Source: Bacteroides sp. (GTDB taxonomy: Bacteria > Bacteroidota > Bacteroidia > Bacteroidales > Bacteroidaceae). From it: a stretch of DNA of 64,000 nucleotides. The notes under the pieces are model-generated. The model saw only the letters and a program-made list of their open reading frames with translations, was not told the origin of the DNA and made no database searches. Location: the NCBI GenBank assembly GCA_023665805.1, contig JAMPDJ010000008.1:1-64000 (forward strand), in the 5' to 3' direction. Below are positions 25,333-34,496 of this stretch, in pieces. The position numbers were made by a program, and so were the translations under genes. How positions within the stretch are numbered: the stretch's first letter is position 1; every line of letters begins with the position of its first letter.

Positions 25333-26604
25333 ATGAATATAAAGATTAAACTTATTATCCTCAGCTTTTTAGAACTTGCCGCATGGGGAGCTTATTTGAC
25401 CAGTATGGGCGGTTATCTGGCAAGCGTTGGGCTTGGTGCAAATATAGGTTATTTCTATTCGGTACAAGGTTTTGTTTCGCTTGTCATGCCAGCCCTGATG
25501 GGAATAGTTGCTGATAGGTGGATACCGGCACAGAAAGCCTTGAGTTTGTGCCATTTATTGGCTGGTTCTTTTATGATCGTTGCCAGTGTATATTGCTTAA
25601 GCTCAGCAGGAAACATCCAATTTGCCACGTTATTTGGACTTTATACTGCCAGCGTTGCTTTCTTTATGCCAACAATAGCATTGGCAAATTCAGTGTCCTA
25701 TAATGCTTTGGATAAAGCTAAGTTAGATGCAGTTAAGGCATTTCCTCCAATTAGGGTCTTTGGAACCGTCGGATTCATCGTGTCTATGTGGATTGTAGAT
25801 TTGGCTGGTTGGCAAGTGACCCCTTATCAGTTCTTATGGAGCGGCGTGATTTCTATCTCGATGGCGTTCTATGCGTTGAGCATGCCCAAGTGTGCCACAA
25901 ATGCCAATGTGAAATCACAAAATATGATGCAGGCACTGGGATTGGAAGCATTTGGACTGTTCCGTAACTACAGAATGGCCTTGTTCTTTATCTTTTCGAT
26001 GTTGTTGGGATGCTGTTTGCAGATTACAAATGGTTATGCCGGTCCGTTCTTGCAGTCTTTTGGTAGTCAAGATATATATAAAGGAACTTTCGGAGTGGAA
26101 CACTCCAATATACTTATCTCTCTGTCACAAATCAGTGAAACATTGTGCATATTACTGATTCCATTCTGCTTGAGCAAGTTTGGAATTAAACGTGTAATGC
26201 TCATGGCTATGTTGGCTTGGGTATTGCGTTTCGGATTTTTTGCGTTAGGAAACCCCGGTAATGGTGTTTGGCTCCTAATTCTGAGTATGATAGTCTACGG
26301 TATAGCATTTGACTTTTTCAATATCAGCGGCTCATTGTTTGTTGATCATGAAACCGAAGTTAACATCCGTAATTCTGCGCAAGGTCTGTTTATGATGATG
26401 ACCAACGGATTCGGAGCTTCATTAGGCATGATTGTGGCCGGATTGGTGATGAATACTTATACAATAAACGAGAGTGGACTGATGCTTGATAAGCCGGAAA
26501 CCGGTGGATGGAGTGAAGCATGGTTGATATTTGCCGGTTATTCTTTGGTTGTGTCTATATTGTTCTATGTTTTGTTTCGTTACAATCACAATCCAAGCAA
26601 GTAG
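25333..26604 (+). CDS. MFS nucleoside permease (NupG/XapB-like)
   Basis: This 423-aa protein has about 12 membrane helices. The N-terminus (LELAAWGAYLTSMGGYL) and GFVSLVMPALMGIVADRWIPAQK match the nucleoside:H+ symporter branch of the MFS, abundant in Bacteroidota. It likely imports nucleosides across the inner membrane by proton symport. No nucleoside-salvage enzyme is adjacent, so the substrate is inferred from family only. Confidence 0.85.
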   Translation: MNIKIKLIILSFLELAAWGAYLTSMGGYLASVGLGANIGYFYSVQGFVSLVMPALMGIVADRWIPAQKALSLCHLLAGSFMIVASVYCLSSAGNIQFATLFGLYTASVAFFMPTIALANSVSYNALDKAKLDAVKAFPPIRVFGTVGFIVSMWIVDLAGWQVTPYQFLWSGVISISMAFYALSMPKCATNANVKSQNMMQALGLEAFGLFRNYRMALFFIFSMLLGCCLQITNGYAGPFLQSFGSQDIYKGTFGVEHSNILISLSQISETLCILLIPFCLSKFGIKRVMLMAMLAWVLRFGFFALGNPGNGVWLLILSMIVYGIAFDFFNISGSLFVDHETEVNIRNSAQGLFMMMTNGFGASLGMIVAGLVMNTYTINESGLMLDKPETGGWSEAWLIFAGYSLVVSILFYVLFRYNHNPSK

Positions 26605-26664
26605 ACTTGTTACTGTACTTGGTCAAATAGTCTCTATATGTAATAATTAGCGTTGTAGATATAA

Positions 26665-27390
26665 ATGAAAGAAATACGCTACTTTTACGATCCGGAGCTA
26701 TCCGGGGAGCTTCCAGAAGAGGAAGCAAAACATGTTGTACGTGTCTTGCGGATGAAAGCAGGGGATGAAATCCATTTGATGGATGGACACGGGACCTTCT
26801 ATCTGGCGGAAATCACCACTGTGGGAAATCATCACTGCCTATATAAAATTATAGAACATGCAAAGCAGAAGAGAGCTTGGGATGGAAATATTCATTTGGC
26901 GGTGGCACCGACAAAATTGAACGACCGCATGGAATGGTTGGTAGAAAAGGCTACTGAAATAGGGTGGGATAGAGTGACGTTTTTGGATTGCAGGTTTTCT
27001 GAACGCCACAACATCAAAACTGAACGCATAGAGAAAATAATACAATCAGCAGTAAAACAATCTCACAAAGCATGGGTACCTGTTGTCGATGAAATGGTCT
27101 CTTTTAATGCATTCATAAAGCAATGGGGACTGCAACCAGGAATGGAAGATGATGGAATACAGAGATTTATATGCCATTGTTATGAAGGAGATAGAACACA
27201 CCTGAAGGATGTGCTGATCAAAGGTAAGGATGCTATTGTGATGATAGGACCGGAAGGAGACTTTTCCGTGGAGGAAGTGACAATAGCGTTGGAACATGGT
27301 TTCAGGCCTGTGACATTGGGGAAAAGCCGCTTGCGCACAGAAACAGCGGCATTGGTTGCTGTGCACATGATGCAATTGGAACAATCATAA
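26665..27390 (+). CDS. rsmE: 16S rRNA (uracil-1498-N3)-methyltransferase RsmE
   Basis: This 241-aa protein has an N-terminal PUA-like domain (EEEAKHVVRVLRMKAGDEI, about 18-36) and a SPOUT knot ending in MIGPEGDFSVEEV and TLGKSRLRTETAALVAV, the hallmark of RsmE. It methylates U1498 in the ribosomal decoding region. Confidence 0.95.
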   Translation: MKEIRYFYDPELSGELPEEEAKHVVRVLRMKAGDEIHLMDGHGTFYLAEITTVGNHHCLYKIIEHAKQKRAWDGNIHLAVAPTKLNDRMEWLVEKATEIGWDRVTFLDCRFSERHNIKTERIEKIIQSAVKQSHKAWVPVVDEMVSFNAFIKQWGLQPGMEDDGIQRFICHCYEGDRTHLKDVLIKGKDAIVMIGPEGDFSVEEVTIALEHGFRPVTLGKSRLRTETAALVAVHMMQLEQS

Positions 27391-27417
27391 TGTACTGTAT
27401 TTAAGCATAGATATATC

Positions 27418-28809
27418 ATGAAGAAAATCATCATTGGCCTGTTGGTTTTGGTGTCCGCAACCTCCATCTGTCTTTGTTTCATTAACATTTTTCTGAGGTC
27501 ATCTACGATTGCACACGAAAATCTCATTCCGGACAATACAGCAGCTGTTGCCATTTTAGATGTCGAGGCAATGATCAAGGAATCGGGAATAAAGTTAGAA
27601 CCCAAGAAAATGCAGAAAATGGATATGGGTATAGAATTCAGAAAACCTATTTACGCTTATCTGACAGAAAGTGCATATTTCGGAGTGGCTGCAGCATTAA
27701 GTGACTACAAAGCTTTGGAGAAGAATTTTGATGAAGTTCGCAGAATTGATGGCTTTACTTGGGGCACCATGGACGGCTTATTGGTTTGTCATGATAACAA
27801 CAGAGTACTGGTGTTTGGCCCGAATCTTTCTTGGGAGGACAAGAAGGCACAGAAGGAGATGGTTGGGTTGATGAACAAACAGGTCACGACATCTATATTA
27901 TTTGAGAATTTAAGGAAACAAGATGGTGCACTTAGAGCCAAAATATCTTTGGAAAAGGTTGCATCTTTATTCGCTAAGGATGCCATGCAAGATGTAAAAA
28001 AGGAGATGCAGAAAAGATTGTCCGACTATGCAGGAACAGATGCCGAGGTAGATGTAGCAACCCTTACTGTGGATATTGTTGGCAAGGCAACAAGCAACAG
28101 TTTTGCATTGAAAGCTTCGCTAACATCCCGGGATAAGAAAACAAATGATATTTTGCAGAAACTCAAAAACAGTCTTAGGCCGCTTAGTCATGAACTGGAC
28201 GCGCATATACCGCAAAATCCAACACTATGGATGTGTATGAACATCGACGGTCCTGTGGTATATAGTACATTGATGAAGGACAAGGAAATGGCTTCTCAAA
28301 TGAATATGATAGAGCAATTCATAAACGTAGGTGCCATATTGGGATCTGTCAATGGTGATGTACTACTCGTTTTGGGTGATGTAACCCAAAGAAATATGGA
28401 GATGGGAATGGCTGTACAGGTTGATAATACAAAATTTCTGACTTCAACGTTGATGCAAAGCCTTGGCCTGCTGGAGATTCGTGTTGGAGAATATGAGAGT
28501 AAGTCCAATAAATCTGTATATTTAACTAATACGTCGCTTATGGAGCAAAATATGTCTTCTGGCGGTTTCCTCACAGATAAGGCAGACGGATATAACGATG
28601 GATGTGTATTTTATCTTTCGGTAAATGCCAATAAGGCTATGCAAGCAGTTAAACCAATTGTATCTATTTCCGAGGAAATAACCACCATTTGTGCTTTCTT
28701 GGCAAAGGATGTAGACAGGATGAACTTACGAGCCACCCAAGATATGGTAGAATGCAAATGGATACTCAATTCTACAATTAACGATTATGTAAGCAAATGG
28801 ATAGAATAA
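27418..28809 (+). CDS. DUF4836-like envelope protein
   Basis: This 463-aa protein has one N-terminal membrane segment or uncleaved signal (about 4-25) and a large soluble region. The PDNTAAVAILDVEAMIKESG opening and repeated FTWGTMDGLLV/VLVFGPN-type strands resemble DUF4836 proteins of Bacteroidota, which are uncharacterised periplasmic or lipoprotein-like proteins. The stop overlaps the next gene, an ABC ATPase, by 13 bp, so it probably works with the exporter or with the fused enzyme downstream. Confidence 0.6.
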   Translation: MKKIIIGLLVLVSATSICLCFINIFLRSSTIAHENLIPDNTAAVAILDVEAMIKESGIKLEPKKMQKMDMGIEFRKPIYAYLTESAYFGVAAALSDYKALEKNFDEVRRIDGFTWGTMDGLLVCHDNNRVLVFGPNLSWEDKKAQKEMVGLMNKQVTTSILFENLRKQDGALRAKISLEKVASLFAKDAMQDVKKEMQKRLSDYAGTDAEVDVATLTVDIVGKATSNSFALKASLTSRDKKTNDILQKLKNSLRPLSHELDAHIPQNPTLWMCMNIDGPVVYSTLMKDKEMASQMNMIEQFINVGAILGSVNGDVLLVLGDVTQRNMEMGMAVQVDNTKFLTSTLMQSLGLLEIRVGEYESKSNKSVYLTNTSLMEQNMSSGGFLTDKADGYNDGCVFYLSVNANKAMQAVKPIVSISEEITTICAFLAKDVDRMNLRATQDMVECKWILNSTINDYVSKWIE

Positions 28810-29441
28810 CATTGCGTAATGTCATTCCGGATGTGTTCTCGCACATGCCAAGACCAGATAGTGATGTCTGGAGGAGGGACTTGTCTTTCTGCAAGGGAGT
28901 TACGTATTTGATATCGGCAAATAGTGGCATGGGCAAAAGTTCACTGTGTCATTATCTTACAGGTTATAGGAGTGACTATTCCGGTACTTTGCTCTTTGAC
29001 GATACTGATTGCAAACGATTGAACGATGACAAATGGACTGAGATTCGCAAGACACATATTTCATATTTATTTCAAGAATTGAGATTGTTTCCCGAATTGA
29101 CTGCTTTACAGAATGTCGTATTAAAAAATAGTCTGACCAACCATTTGTCCATCTCCCAAATCGAGGAAATGTTTGAGCACATGGGATTGGCAGACAAGAT
29201 GCACACAGTGTGCGGAAAGATGTCTTTTGGCCAGCAGCAACGCGTTGCTGCTATCAGAGCTTTGGCACAACCATTTGACTTCCTGTTGTTAGACGAACCT
29301 ATAAGCCATTTGGATAATAGGAGTGCAGAAGCGATGACTTCAATGATTATGAAAGAGGTAAGAAAACAGGAGGCTGCTCTAATCATAACCAGCATTGGAA
29401 GACATCCAAATATTCATTATGCTACAACATACAAGCTATGA
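28797..29441 (+). CDS. ABC transporter ATP-binding protein
   Basis: This 214-aa single ABC cassette has a Walker A reading SANSGMGKSS (about 41-50), Q-loop YLFQELRLFPELT, signature MSFGQQQRVA (Phe-Gly instead of Ser-Gly-Gly) and Walker B FLLLDEPISHLD. The H-loop position reads ITSIGRH rather than the usual xTHD, so catalysis may be altered. It overlaps the DUF4836 gene by 13 bp and the permease by 4 bp. It resembles the LolD/MacB/FtsE class. Confidence 0.85.
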   Translation: MDRITLRNVIPDVFSHMPRPDSDVWRRDLSFCKGVTYLISANSGMGKSSLCHYLTGYRSDYSGTLLFDDTDCKRLNDDKWTEIRKTHISYLFQELRLFPELTALQNVVLKNSLTNHLSISQIEEMFEHMGLADKMHTVCGKMSFGQQQRVAAIRALAQPFDFLLLDEPISHLDNRSAEAMTSMIMKEVRKQEAALIITSIGRHPNIHYATTYKL

Positions 29442-30649
29442 CTCCATTACTTTGGAAACTGCTAAGCAAGCATATCAGCATACCACAATTGACTGGATTT
29501 GCCATTGCCAACCTTATAGGAATGTTTATTATCTTGCTGTCCACTCAATTATATCAGGATATTGCCCCTATTTTCGCTGCTAACGATAATCCTTTCAATA
29601 AGGAATATCTGGTAGTGTCTAAACGTTTTACGACAGCACGTTCTCTCTTGGGACAAGCAGACAAAGATGCTTTTACCATGGAAGAAATACGAGAAATGGA
29701 AAAACAGGATTTTGTGGAATCTATGGCTCCATTCATCACCTCAAGCTATCAAGTCGGATGTTATATTTCCATCGAAGGGATACCCTCGATGGGTACCGAT
29801 ATGTTCTTTGAATCAGTGCCAGATAAGTATGTGGATGTAGACCCAAGTTTGTGGAAATGGTCTGAGGACGATGAAGAACTTCCCATAGTGCTGCCTCGTT
29901 CATATCTGGCTGTATATAATTTCGGTTTTGCCAAAACACGTTCGCTGCCTAAATTGGATGAACGTACAATATCAAAGATTGGGCTGACTTTGCTACTAAA
30001 AGGTAATGGTTTGAATGAGAGAATGAAAGGTAGGGTAGTGGGATTTACAAATCGCCTGAATACCGTGCTTGTGCCACAGTCTTTTCTTGTTTGGAGTAAT
30101 GCTCGTTATGCTTCGTCTTTATTGCTTGAACCCACAAGGCTCATAGTAGAAACTCCCAATCCTACGGATGAGAAGATAGTACGCTTCATGTCTGAGCACG
30201 ATTATGAGATTGACAACAATATGTTAAATCAGTCCAAAGCAACATATATTCTGAGAATTATTTTTAGTGCAATCCTGTTCGTGGGAGTATTGATAAGCGC
30301 ACTCAGTTTCTATGTCTTGACCTTAAGCATTTATCTGTTGGTAACGAAGAATGCTTATAAGATACAAAATCTTCTGTTGTTGGGATATAGTGCCAGTATA
30401 GTGGCAATACCTTACCAATTGCTGGCAGGTGGGTTAAATCTCATGATATTTGTCTTGTCATTTGTACTGATGCTGATGGCAAGAAGCGAATATATGAAAT
30501 TGTTGTGGGATGTATTTCCCAGTTTAACACCAGCAACACTATCCATTACAATGATAGTTGCCGTTTCATTATTAAGTGCAATTACTGTTATCAATTCCAT
30601 TATTATATCACATCGAATCAAGCGCAACCAACATGGAGTCATTAATTAA
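29438..30649 (+). CDS. ABC transporter permease, FtsX/MacB-like topology
   Basis: This 403-aa protein has one N-terminal membrane helix (about 20-40), a large extracytoplasmic domain (about 45-270) and three C-terminal helices, the four-helix plan of FtsX, LolE and MacB permeases. It overlaps the ATPase gene by 4 bp and the next gene by 17 bp. A MacB-like exporter or envelope mechanotransmission complex is likely; the cargo is unknown. Confidence 0.75.
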   Translation: MTPLLWKLLSKHISIPQLTGFAIANLIGMFIILLSTQLYQDIAPIFAANDNPFNKEYLVVSKRFTTARSLLGQADKDAFTMEEIREMEKQDFVESMAPFITSSYQVGCYISIEGIPSMGTDMFFESVPDKYVDVDPSLWKWSEDDEELPIVLPRSYLAVYNFGFAKTRSLPKLDERTISKIGLTLLLKGNGLNERMKGRVVGFTNRLNTVLVPQSFLVWSNARYASSLLLEPTRLIVETPNPTDEKIVRFMSEHDYEIDNNMLNQSKATYILRIIFSAILFVGVLISALSFYVLTLSIYLLVTKNAYKIQNLLLLGYSASIVAIPYQLLAGGLNLMIFVLSFVLMLMARSEYMKLLWDVFPSLTPATLSITMIVAVSLLSAITVINSIIISHRIKRNQHGVIN

Positions 30650-32888
30650 TCTATATCATTCAAGCATGGGCAAGGTACCATACACATGCATAAAAATAGC
30701 AGGTGGCGGAAGTCGCAGACGTTACTATCGGCTTACGGACGAGCAAGGCAATAGTGTTATAGGTGCCATAGGGACATCCATAGAAGAAAACAGGGCCTTT
30801 ATTTATTTGGCAGAGCATTTGGCTAAACATAATTTACCGGTTCCTCGCATATTGTCTGTCAGTTCGGACGGCTTGTCGTATCTACAAAGTGATTTGGGTA
30901 CGTCTTCGTTGTATGATGCCTTGAAGCATGGGCGTGAATCTGTTTGTGGATATTCTCCGGATGATGTTATATTGTTGGAGCGTGTAATACGCATGTTGCC
31001 TAAACTCCAAGTGACAGGAGCGGATGGTTTGGATTTCAACAAATGCTATCCACAGGCTGTAATGGACGCACAATGCGTGATGTTTGATTTAAATTACTTC
31101 AAGTATTGCTTCTTGAAGACAACAAATCTTGAATTTAACGAGATTGAGTTGGAGAAATGTTTCTGTGATATGGCACATAATTTGGGAGACTCGGTTCCTT
31201 CGTACTTTATGTATCGTGACTTTCAGGCCAGGAACGTCATGCTTGATACCGATGGTAATCCTTTCTTTATTGACTTCCAAGGTGGTAGGAGAGGGCCGTT
31301 GCAATATGATTTGGTCTCTTTTTTGTGGCAGGCTTCGTCTCATTTTTCTGCAGAATTGAGACAACATCTTATCAATGAATATATTACTTCTCTAAAGCAC
31401 CATGTATCAATAGACGAGGATGCTTTCTTGGCATCCATCCCTCAATGGGTTCTGTTTCGCACTCTGCAGGTCTTGGGGGCATACGGCTTGAGAGGTCGTT
31501 TTGAGCGTAAAAAGTATTTCATGGACAGTATACCCGCTGCCATCAAAAACCTGCAGGAGGTCCTAAAAGATAGTAATGCATGTCCATATCCATATTTGTA
31601 TGAGGTATTATCTGCACTTGTACATCTGCCGGAGTTCTCATCATCCATACTGCCGCTTCCTTCAGCTTCCAAGTATGATAATCAAGGCACCCTAAAGGTA
31701 AGTATATATAGTTTCTCATATAAGAAAGGTATTCCTGAGGACAATTCCGGAAATGGTGGAGGCTATGTCTTTGATTGCCGCAGTACTCACAATCCAGGAC
31801 GCTATGAGCCTTATAAACAGCTTACCGGTCTTGATCAGCCTGTGATAGACTTTTTGGAACAAGACGGGGAGATATGCACATTCATGTCACATGTGTATGA
31901 GTTGGCAGATGCTCATGTACGGAGGTATATCGAACGTGGTTTTACTTCACTGATGTTTTGTTTTGGCTGTACAGGAGGCAGGCACAGGAGTGTGTATAGT
32001 GCTCAGCATCTGGCTGTACATATCCATGAGAAATTTGGCGTAGAGGTCCAACTTGTTCATCGCGAACAAGGTATGCAAACGCATTTTCCTGCACGCAAGA
32101 AAGCCATGGTTTTCGCGGCAGGCATGGGGTCCCGCCTTAAACCGTTGACCGATAGCATGCCCAAGGCCTTGGTGCCAGTGAATGGCAAACCACTGATTGA
32201 ACATGTTTTCAACAGATTGATTTCAGCTGGTTTCAATGACATAATCGTCAACGTCCATCATTTTGCAGATATGATTGACGAGTGGGCAGCCTCGGCACTG
32301 AGGCACCAATATAGAAATGAAGGTATACGCATTTCCATATCTGACGAACGTGCGGAGTTATTGGACACAGGTGGCGGACTTGCGCATGCGGAACCATTGC
32401 TGATGGCATCTAATCCTTACAACAGAGCATTGATACACAATGTGGATATTGTGTCTAATGCAGACCTTGGACAGCTATGGAACAATGCCCAACAAGCTGA
32501 TGCAGTTCTTTTGGTATCTAAACGCAAGACTGCACGTTATCTCGTTTTTAATGATAATATGCAATTGGTTGGATGGACGAATATACAAACACATGAAGTC
32601 AGAAGCCCATATTCCGATTTACATGAGGTGCTTTCCAATAATACATCGGACTCCTTGGATATTGCCGGAAAATATCATCTTCGGGCATTTGCTGGTATTC
32701 ACTGTATAAACACACGTCTGCTGAAAGATATGGAGGCATATCCAAACAAATTCAGTATTATTGATTTTTATTTGAATATATGCAACACTGCAAATATCAA
32801 AGGATACGAACAAGAGGGACTGCAAATAACAGATGTTGGCAAGATGGACACTCTGATTGCCATGCAGACATTACAATCTGATGAGTAA
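30633..32888 (+). CDS. Triple fusion: AmgK-like sugar kinase, RapZ C-terminal domain, MurU-like nucleotidyltransferase
   Basis: This is a 751-aa protein from ATG 30633; the longer frame lies inside the permease gene. Residues 1-340 form an aminoglycoside-phosphotransferase-type kinase with YRDFQARNVM (catalytic Asp near 194) and FIDFQGG, like AmgK, the MurNAc/GlcNAc anomeric kinase. Residues about 354-480 match the RapZ C-terminal domain, with CFGCTGGRHRSVYSA near 444-458; in RapZ this domain senses glucosamine-6-phosphate. Residues 490-751 are a nucleotidyltransferase: FAAGMGSRLKPLTDSMPKAL, as in MurU, which forms UDP-MurNAc from MurNAc-1-P. Together they suggest a peptidoglycan-recycling shortcut with a built-in amino-sugar sensor. 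The domain calls are seen in sequence; the joint role is inference. Confidence 0.85.
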   Translation: MESLINLYHSSMGKVPYTCIKIAGGGSRRRYYRLTDEQGNSVIGAIGTSIEENRAFIYLAEHLAKHNLPVPRILSVSSDGLSYLQSDLGTSSLYDALKHGRESVCGYSPDDVILLERVIRMLPKLQVTGADGLDFNKCYPQAVMDAQCVMFDLNYFKYCFLKTTNLEFNEIELEKCFCDMAHNLGDSVPSYFMYRDFQARNVMLDTDGNPFFIDFQGGRRGPLQYDLVSFLWQASSHFSAELRQHLINEYITSLKHHVSIDEDAFLASIPQWVLFRTLQVLGAYGLRGRFERKKYFMDSIPAAIKNLQEVLKDSNACPYPYLYEVLSALVHLPEFSSSILPLPSASKYDNQGTLKVSIYSFSYKKGIPEDNSGNGGGYVFDCRSTHNPGRYEPYKQLTGLDQPVIDFLEQDGEICTFMSHVYELADAHVRRYIERGFTSLMFCFGCTGGRHRSVYSAQHLAVHIHEKFGVEVQLVHREQGMQTHFPARKKAMVFAAGMGSRLKPLTDSMPKALVPVNGKPLIEHVFNRLISAGFNDIIVNVHHFADMIDEWAASALRHQYRNEGIRISISDERAELLDTGGGLAHAEPLLMASNPYNRALIHNVDIVSNADLGQLWNNAQQADAVLLVSKRKTARYLVFNDNMQLVGWTNIQTHEVRSPYSDLHEVLSNNTSDSLDIAGKYHLRAFAGIHCINTRLLKDMEAYPNKFSIIDFYLNICNTANIKGYEQEGLQITDVGKMDTLIAMQTLQSDE

Positions 32889-33042
32889 TACGTATTATGT
32901 TTACTGTATATATTGCCATGATACTGGTAGCAGGCTGCAGCAGTGGCCAACAAATGAAGTAATGAAGCAATGTCAGCAAGCTATAAAACTGCTTGTCCAA
33001 GTAATTTATTCGATATTGTATGTAAAAAAGACGGTGATGATG

Positions 33043-33073
33043 TTGCCGTATCGAATAAAAATCATTATCTTTG
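33043..33073 (+). promoter_or_regulatory. Bacteroides-type promoter of an orphan unit
   Basis: TTG (33043-33045), a 20-bp spacer and TATCTTTG (33066-33073) match the consensus. The presumed start of transcription is near 33080. Confidence 0.6.
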
Positions 33074-33079
33074 CATTAG

Positions 33080-33414
33080 AACAAAGAACCTGATTCTGTA
33101 TTGCATGGATTTTAGACAGCGGTCTAAGTCAAAACTGCTTTCCGTATGCTATAATTTGCATCCGGGGCAACTATTGAAAGATAAGAAAAATAGCCGCACT
33201 GGTTTGATCGGGATACTCATCAATTATATTCTGAAACCGAGAAATGCTCTACTGACTGATGGCGGGCCATACTCCCTCGGAGGAATGGATTACAAAAGTC
33301 GGCAGGCTCTCAAATCCTATCTTACGGAGTTTCATCACATCATCAGTGCGGCACCTATAGCAAGAACCTCAAGGAGAATGGCAAGAACATCATTCCTTGA
33401 GGTTCTTGTTATTT
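33080..33414 (+). ncRNA. Candidate small RNA or short mRNA, about 330 nt
   Basis: The unit is bounded by a promoter and a rho-independent terminator. Internally, CCAT-CTCC pairs with GGAG-ATGG near 33270-33293. The only covering frame from an ATG after the promoter (33105-33434, beginning MDFRQRSKSKLL) runs through the terminator hairpin and beyond it, which argues against it being a normal gene. No match to 6S, SRP, RNase P or tmRNA was recognised by eye. Confidence 0.35.
33361..33414 (+). terminator. Strong rho-independent terminator
   Basis: CAAGAACCTCAAGGA (33361-33375) pairs perfectly with TCCTTGAGGTTCTTG (33394-33408) and is followed by TTATTTT. Confidence 0.85.
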
Positions 33415-33456
33415 TATACAATAATCAGCAGTGATATGTGGCAGTTGTCATCTTTT

Positions 33457-34125
33457 TTACATCGTCCACGTATTACCGTGCCTTTCCAATGGTTGGGCAT
33501 CGGTAAGGTTTGCATCCAATTCAGATTGTGTTATACGATATATTTTTACAGTAATGGAACGTGGAAACTTGTTGAAAAACGGATTTTCACTGATGTACCA
33601 TGTGCAACTCACCACGTTTGGTATTAGAGGCAAGTGTTTCCATAGATAAAGGAATCGTGTTTGTGCTGCAACAGTAATCCCTACCCTACCATCACTGAAA
33701 CGCGATACGCACAGCAGATTATTGCGCCTCTTCATGTCCTTTTTCAGAGTTTCTTCCTGCAAACGGACACTTATTGATATGTGACGATTGAACTTATTAT
33801 TGATACGTGTCATTATTTCCTTGAAAATAACGCCATGTGATGATGTGTCTTTAAGTCCGCGGTACATGATATGATAATGTATCATCTCATGTATGATGGT
33901 ATCCTCTATTATCCTCTCCGGCAATTCAAAGCGGTTGCTAATGATTAGTTGGAAGTTGCTGTACGACCATCCACCTATAATTTTACGCCTTTTCTGATAA
34001 CGCAGCTTCCCAACGAATGATCTGGCAGGGCTTATCCGTATTTCTATCGGAGGCAACTCTCCAGCAAACATTTGCAGATTGTATTCGCAAAACTTCCGAC
34101 TGATATAATCTATACTTATATTCAT
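33457..34125 (-). CDS. SprT-like zinc metalloprotease-fold protein
   Basis: This 222-aa protein has the SprT domain: HEMIH zinc motif at about 79-83, then YHIMYRGLKDTSSHGVIFKEIM, in which a second His follows. SprT/Spartan-type proteins are linked to DNA-protein crosslink repair in other organisms; the bacterial role is unclear. ATG 34125 (MNISIDYIS) is used. The longer frame reads through the terminator of the upstream winged-helix gene and is not credible. Confidence 0.8.
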   Translation of the reverse strand: MNISIDYISRKFCEYNLQMFAGELPPIEIRISPARSFVGKLRYQKRRKIIGGWSYSNFQLIISNRFELPERIIEDTIIHEMIHYHIMYRGLKDTSSHGVIFKEIMTRINNKFNRHISISVRLQEETLKKDMKRRNNLLCVSRFSDGRVGITVAAQTRFLYLWKHLPLIPNVVSCTWYISENPFFNKFPRSITVKIYRITQSELDANLTDAQPLERHGNTWTM

Positions 34126-34130
34126 CGTAC

Positions 34131-34169
34131 GAAAAAAAAGATGTGACACACATATTGTTATGTCACATC
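34131..34169 (-). terminator. Terminator of the winged-helix gene
   Basis: On the minus strand GATGTGACA pairs with TGTCACATC (34169-34161 and 34148-34140) and is followed by eight T. It lies just after the winged-helix gene and only 6 bp before the sprT-like start. Confidence 0.85.
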
Positions 34170-34195
34170 CCATTGATATTGTTCCAACAAGGAGA

Positions 34196-34396
34196 TTACT
34201 TCAGTGAAAGGGTCAATTCCTTACCATCCTCCACAACGGTCAGCTTGTCCTCACGGAGCAACCAACCCATGGCAAGATACAAATCCTTGTCGGTCTTGAT
34301 TTTACAAACTTTCTTCAGTTCCTTGGCGCTCATTGCACCGTTCTCGTTGAGAGTGTTCCAAATGGCACCTGCAGCGAGACCAATTTTTTCAATCAT
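34196..34396 (-). CDS. Winged helix-turn-helix protein, DUF2582 family
   Basis: This 66-aa protein has the sequence pattern GLAAGAIWNTLNENGAMSAKELKK...DKDLYLAMGWLLREDKL, matching the small stand-alone winged-helix family DUF2582 common in Bacteroidota. It probably binds DNA, but no target is known. It has its own promoter (34466-34496) and a strong terminator, so it is monocistronic and likely well expressed. Confidence 0.85.
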   Translation of the reverse strand: MIEKIGLAAGAIWNTLNENGAMSAKELKKVCKIKTDKDLYLAMGWLLREDKLTVVEDGKELTLSLK

Positions 34397-34465
34397 TACT
34401 TTCTTTTACCTCTTTGATGGTTAATAATTATACGTAAAAGCAATGCTCTCATTACTTCCACGCTG

Positions 34466-34496
34466 CAAAGGTAGTGCTATTTTATGAAAACAGCAA
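34466..34496 (-). promoter_or_regulatory. Promoter of the winged-helix gene
   Basis: On the minus strand TTG (34496-34494), a 20-bp spacer and TACCTTTG (34473-34466) match the Bacteroides consensus. The leader to ATG 34396 is about 65 nt. Confidence 0.6.

Larger units (their letters stand above)
32889..33456. other. Intergenic region holding a short orphan transcription unit
   Basis: It contains a good promoter (33043-33073), about 290 bp of sequence with one weak open frame, and a strong terminator (33361-33414), all on the plus strand. Nothing else is seen. See the separate entries. Confidence 0.5.

Noticed and set aside
32970..33434. 154-aa plus-strand frame as a protein gene
   Set aside because: It begins upstream of the only good promoter, reads through a 15-bp perfect terminator and has no domain; treated as a candidate RNA unit instead.
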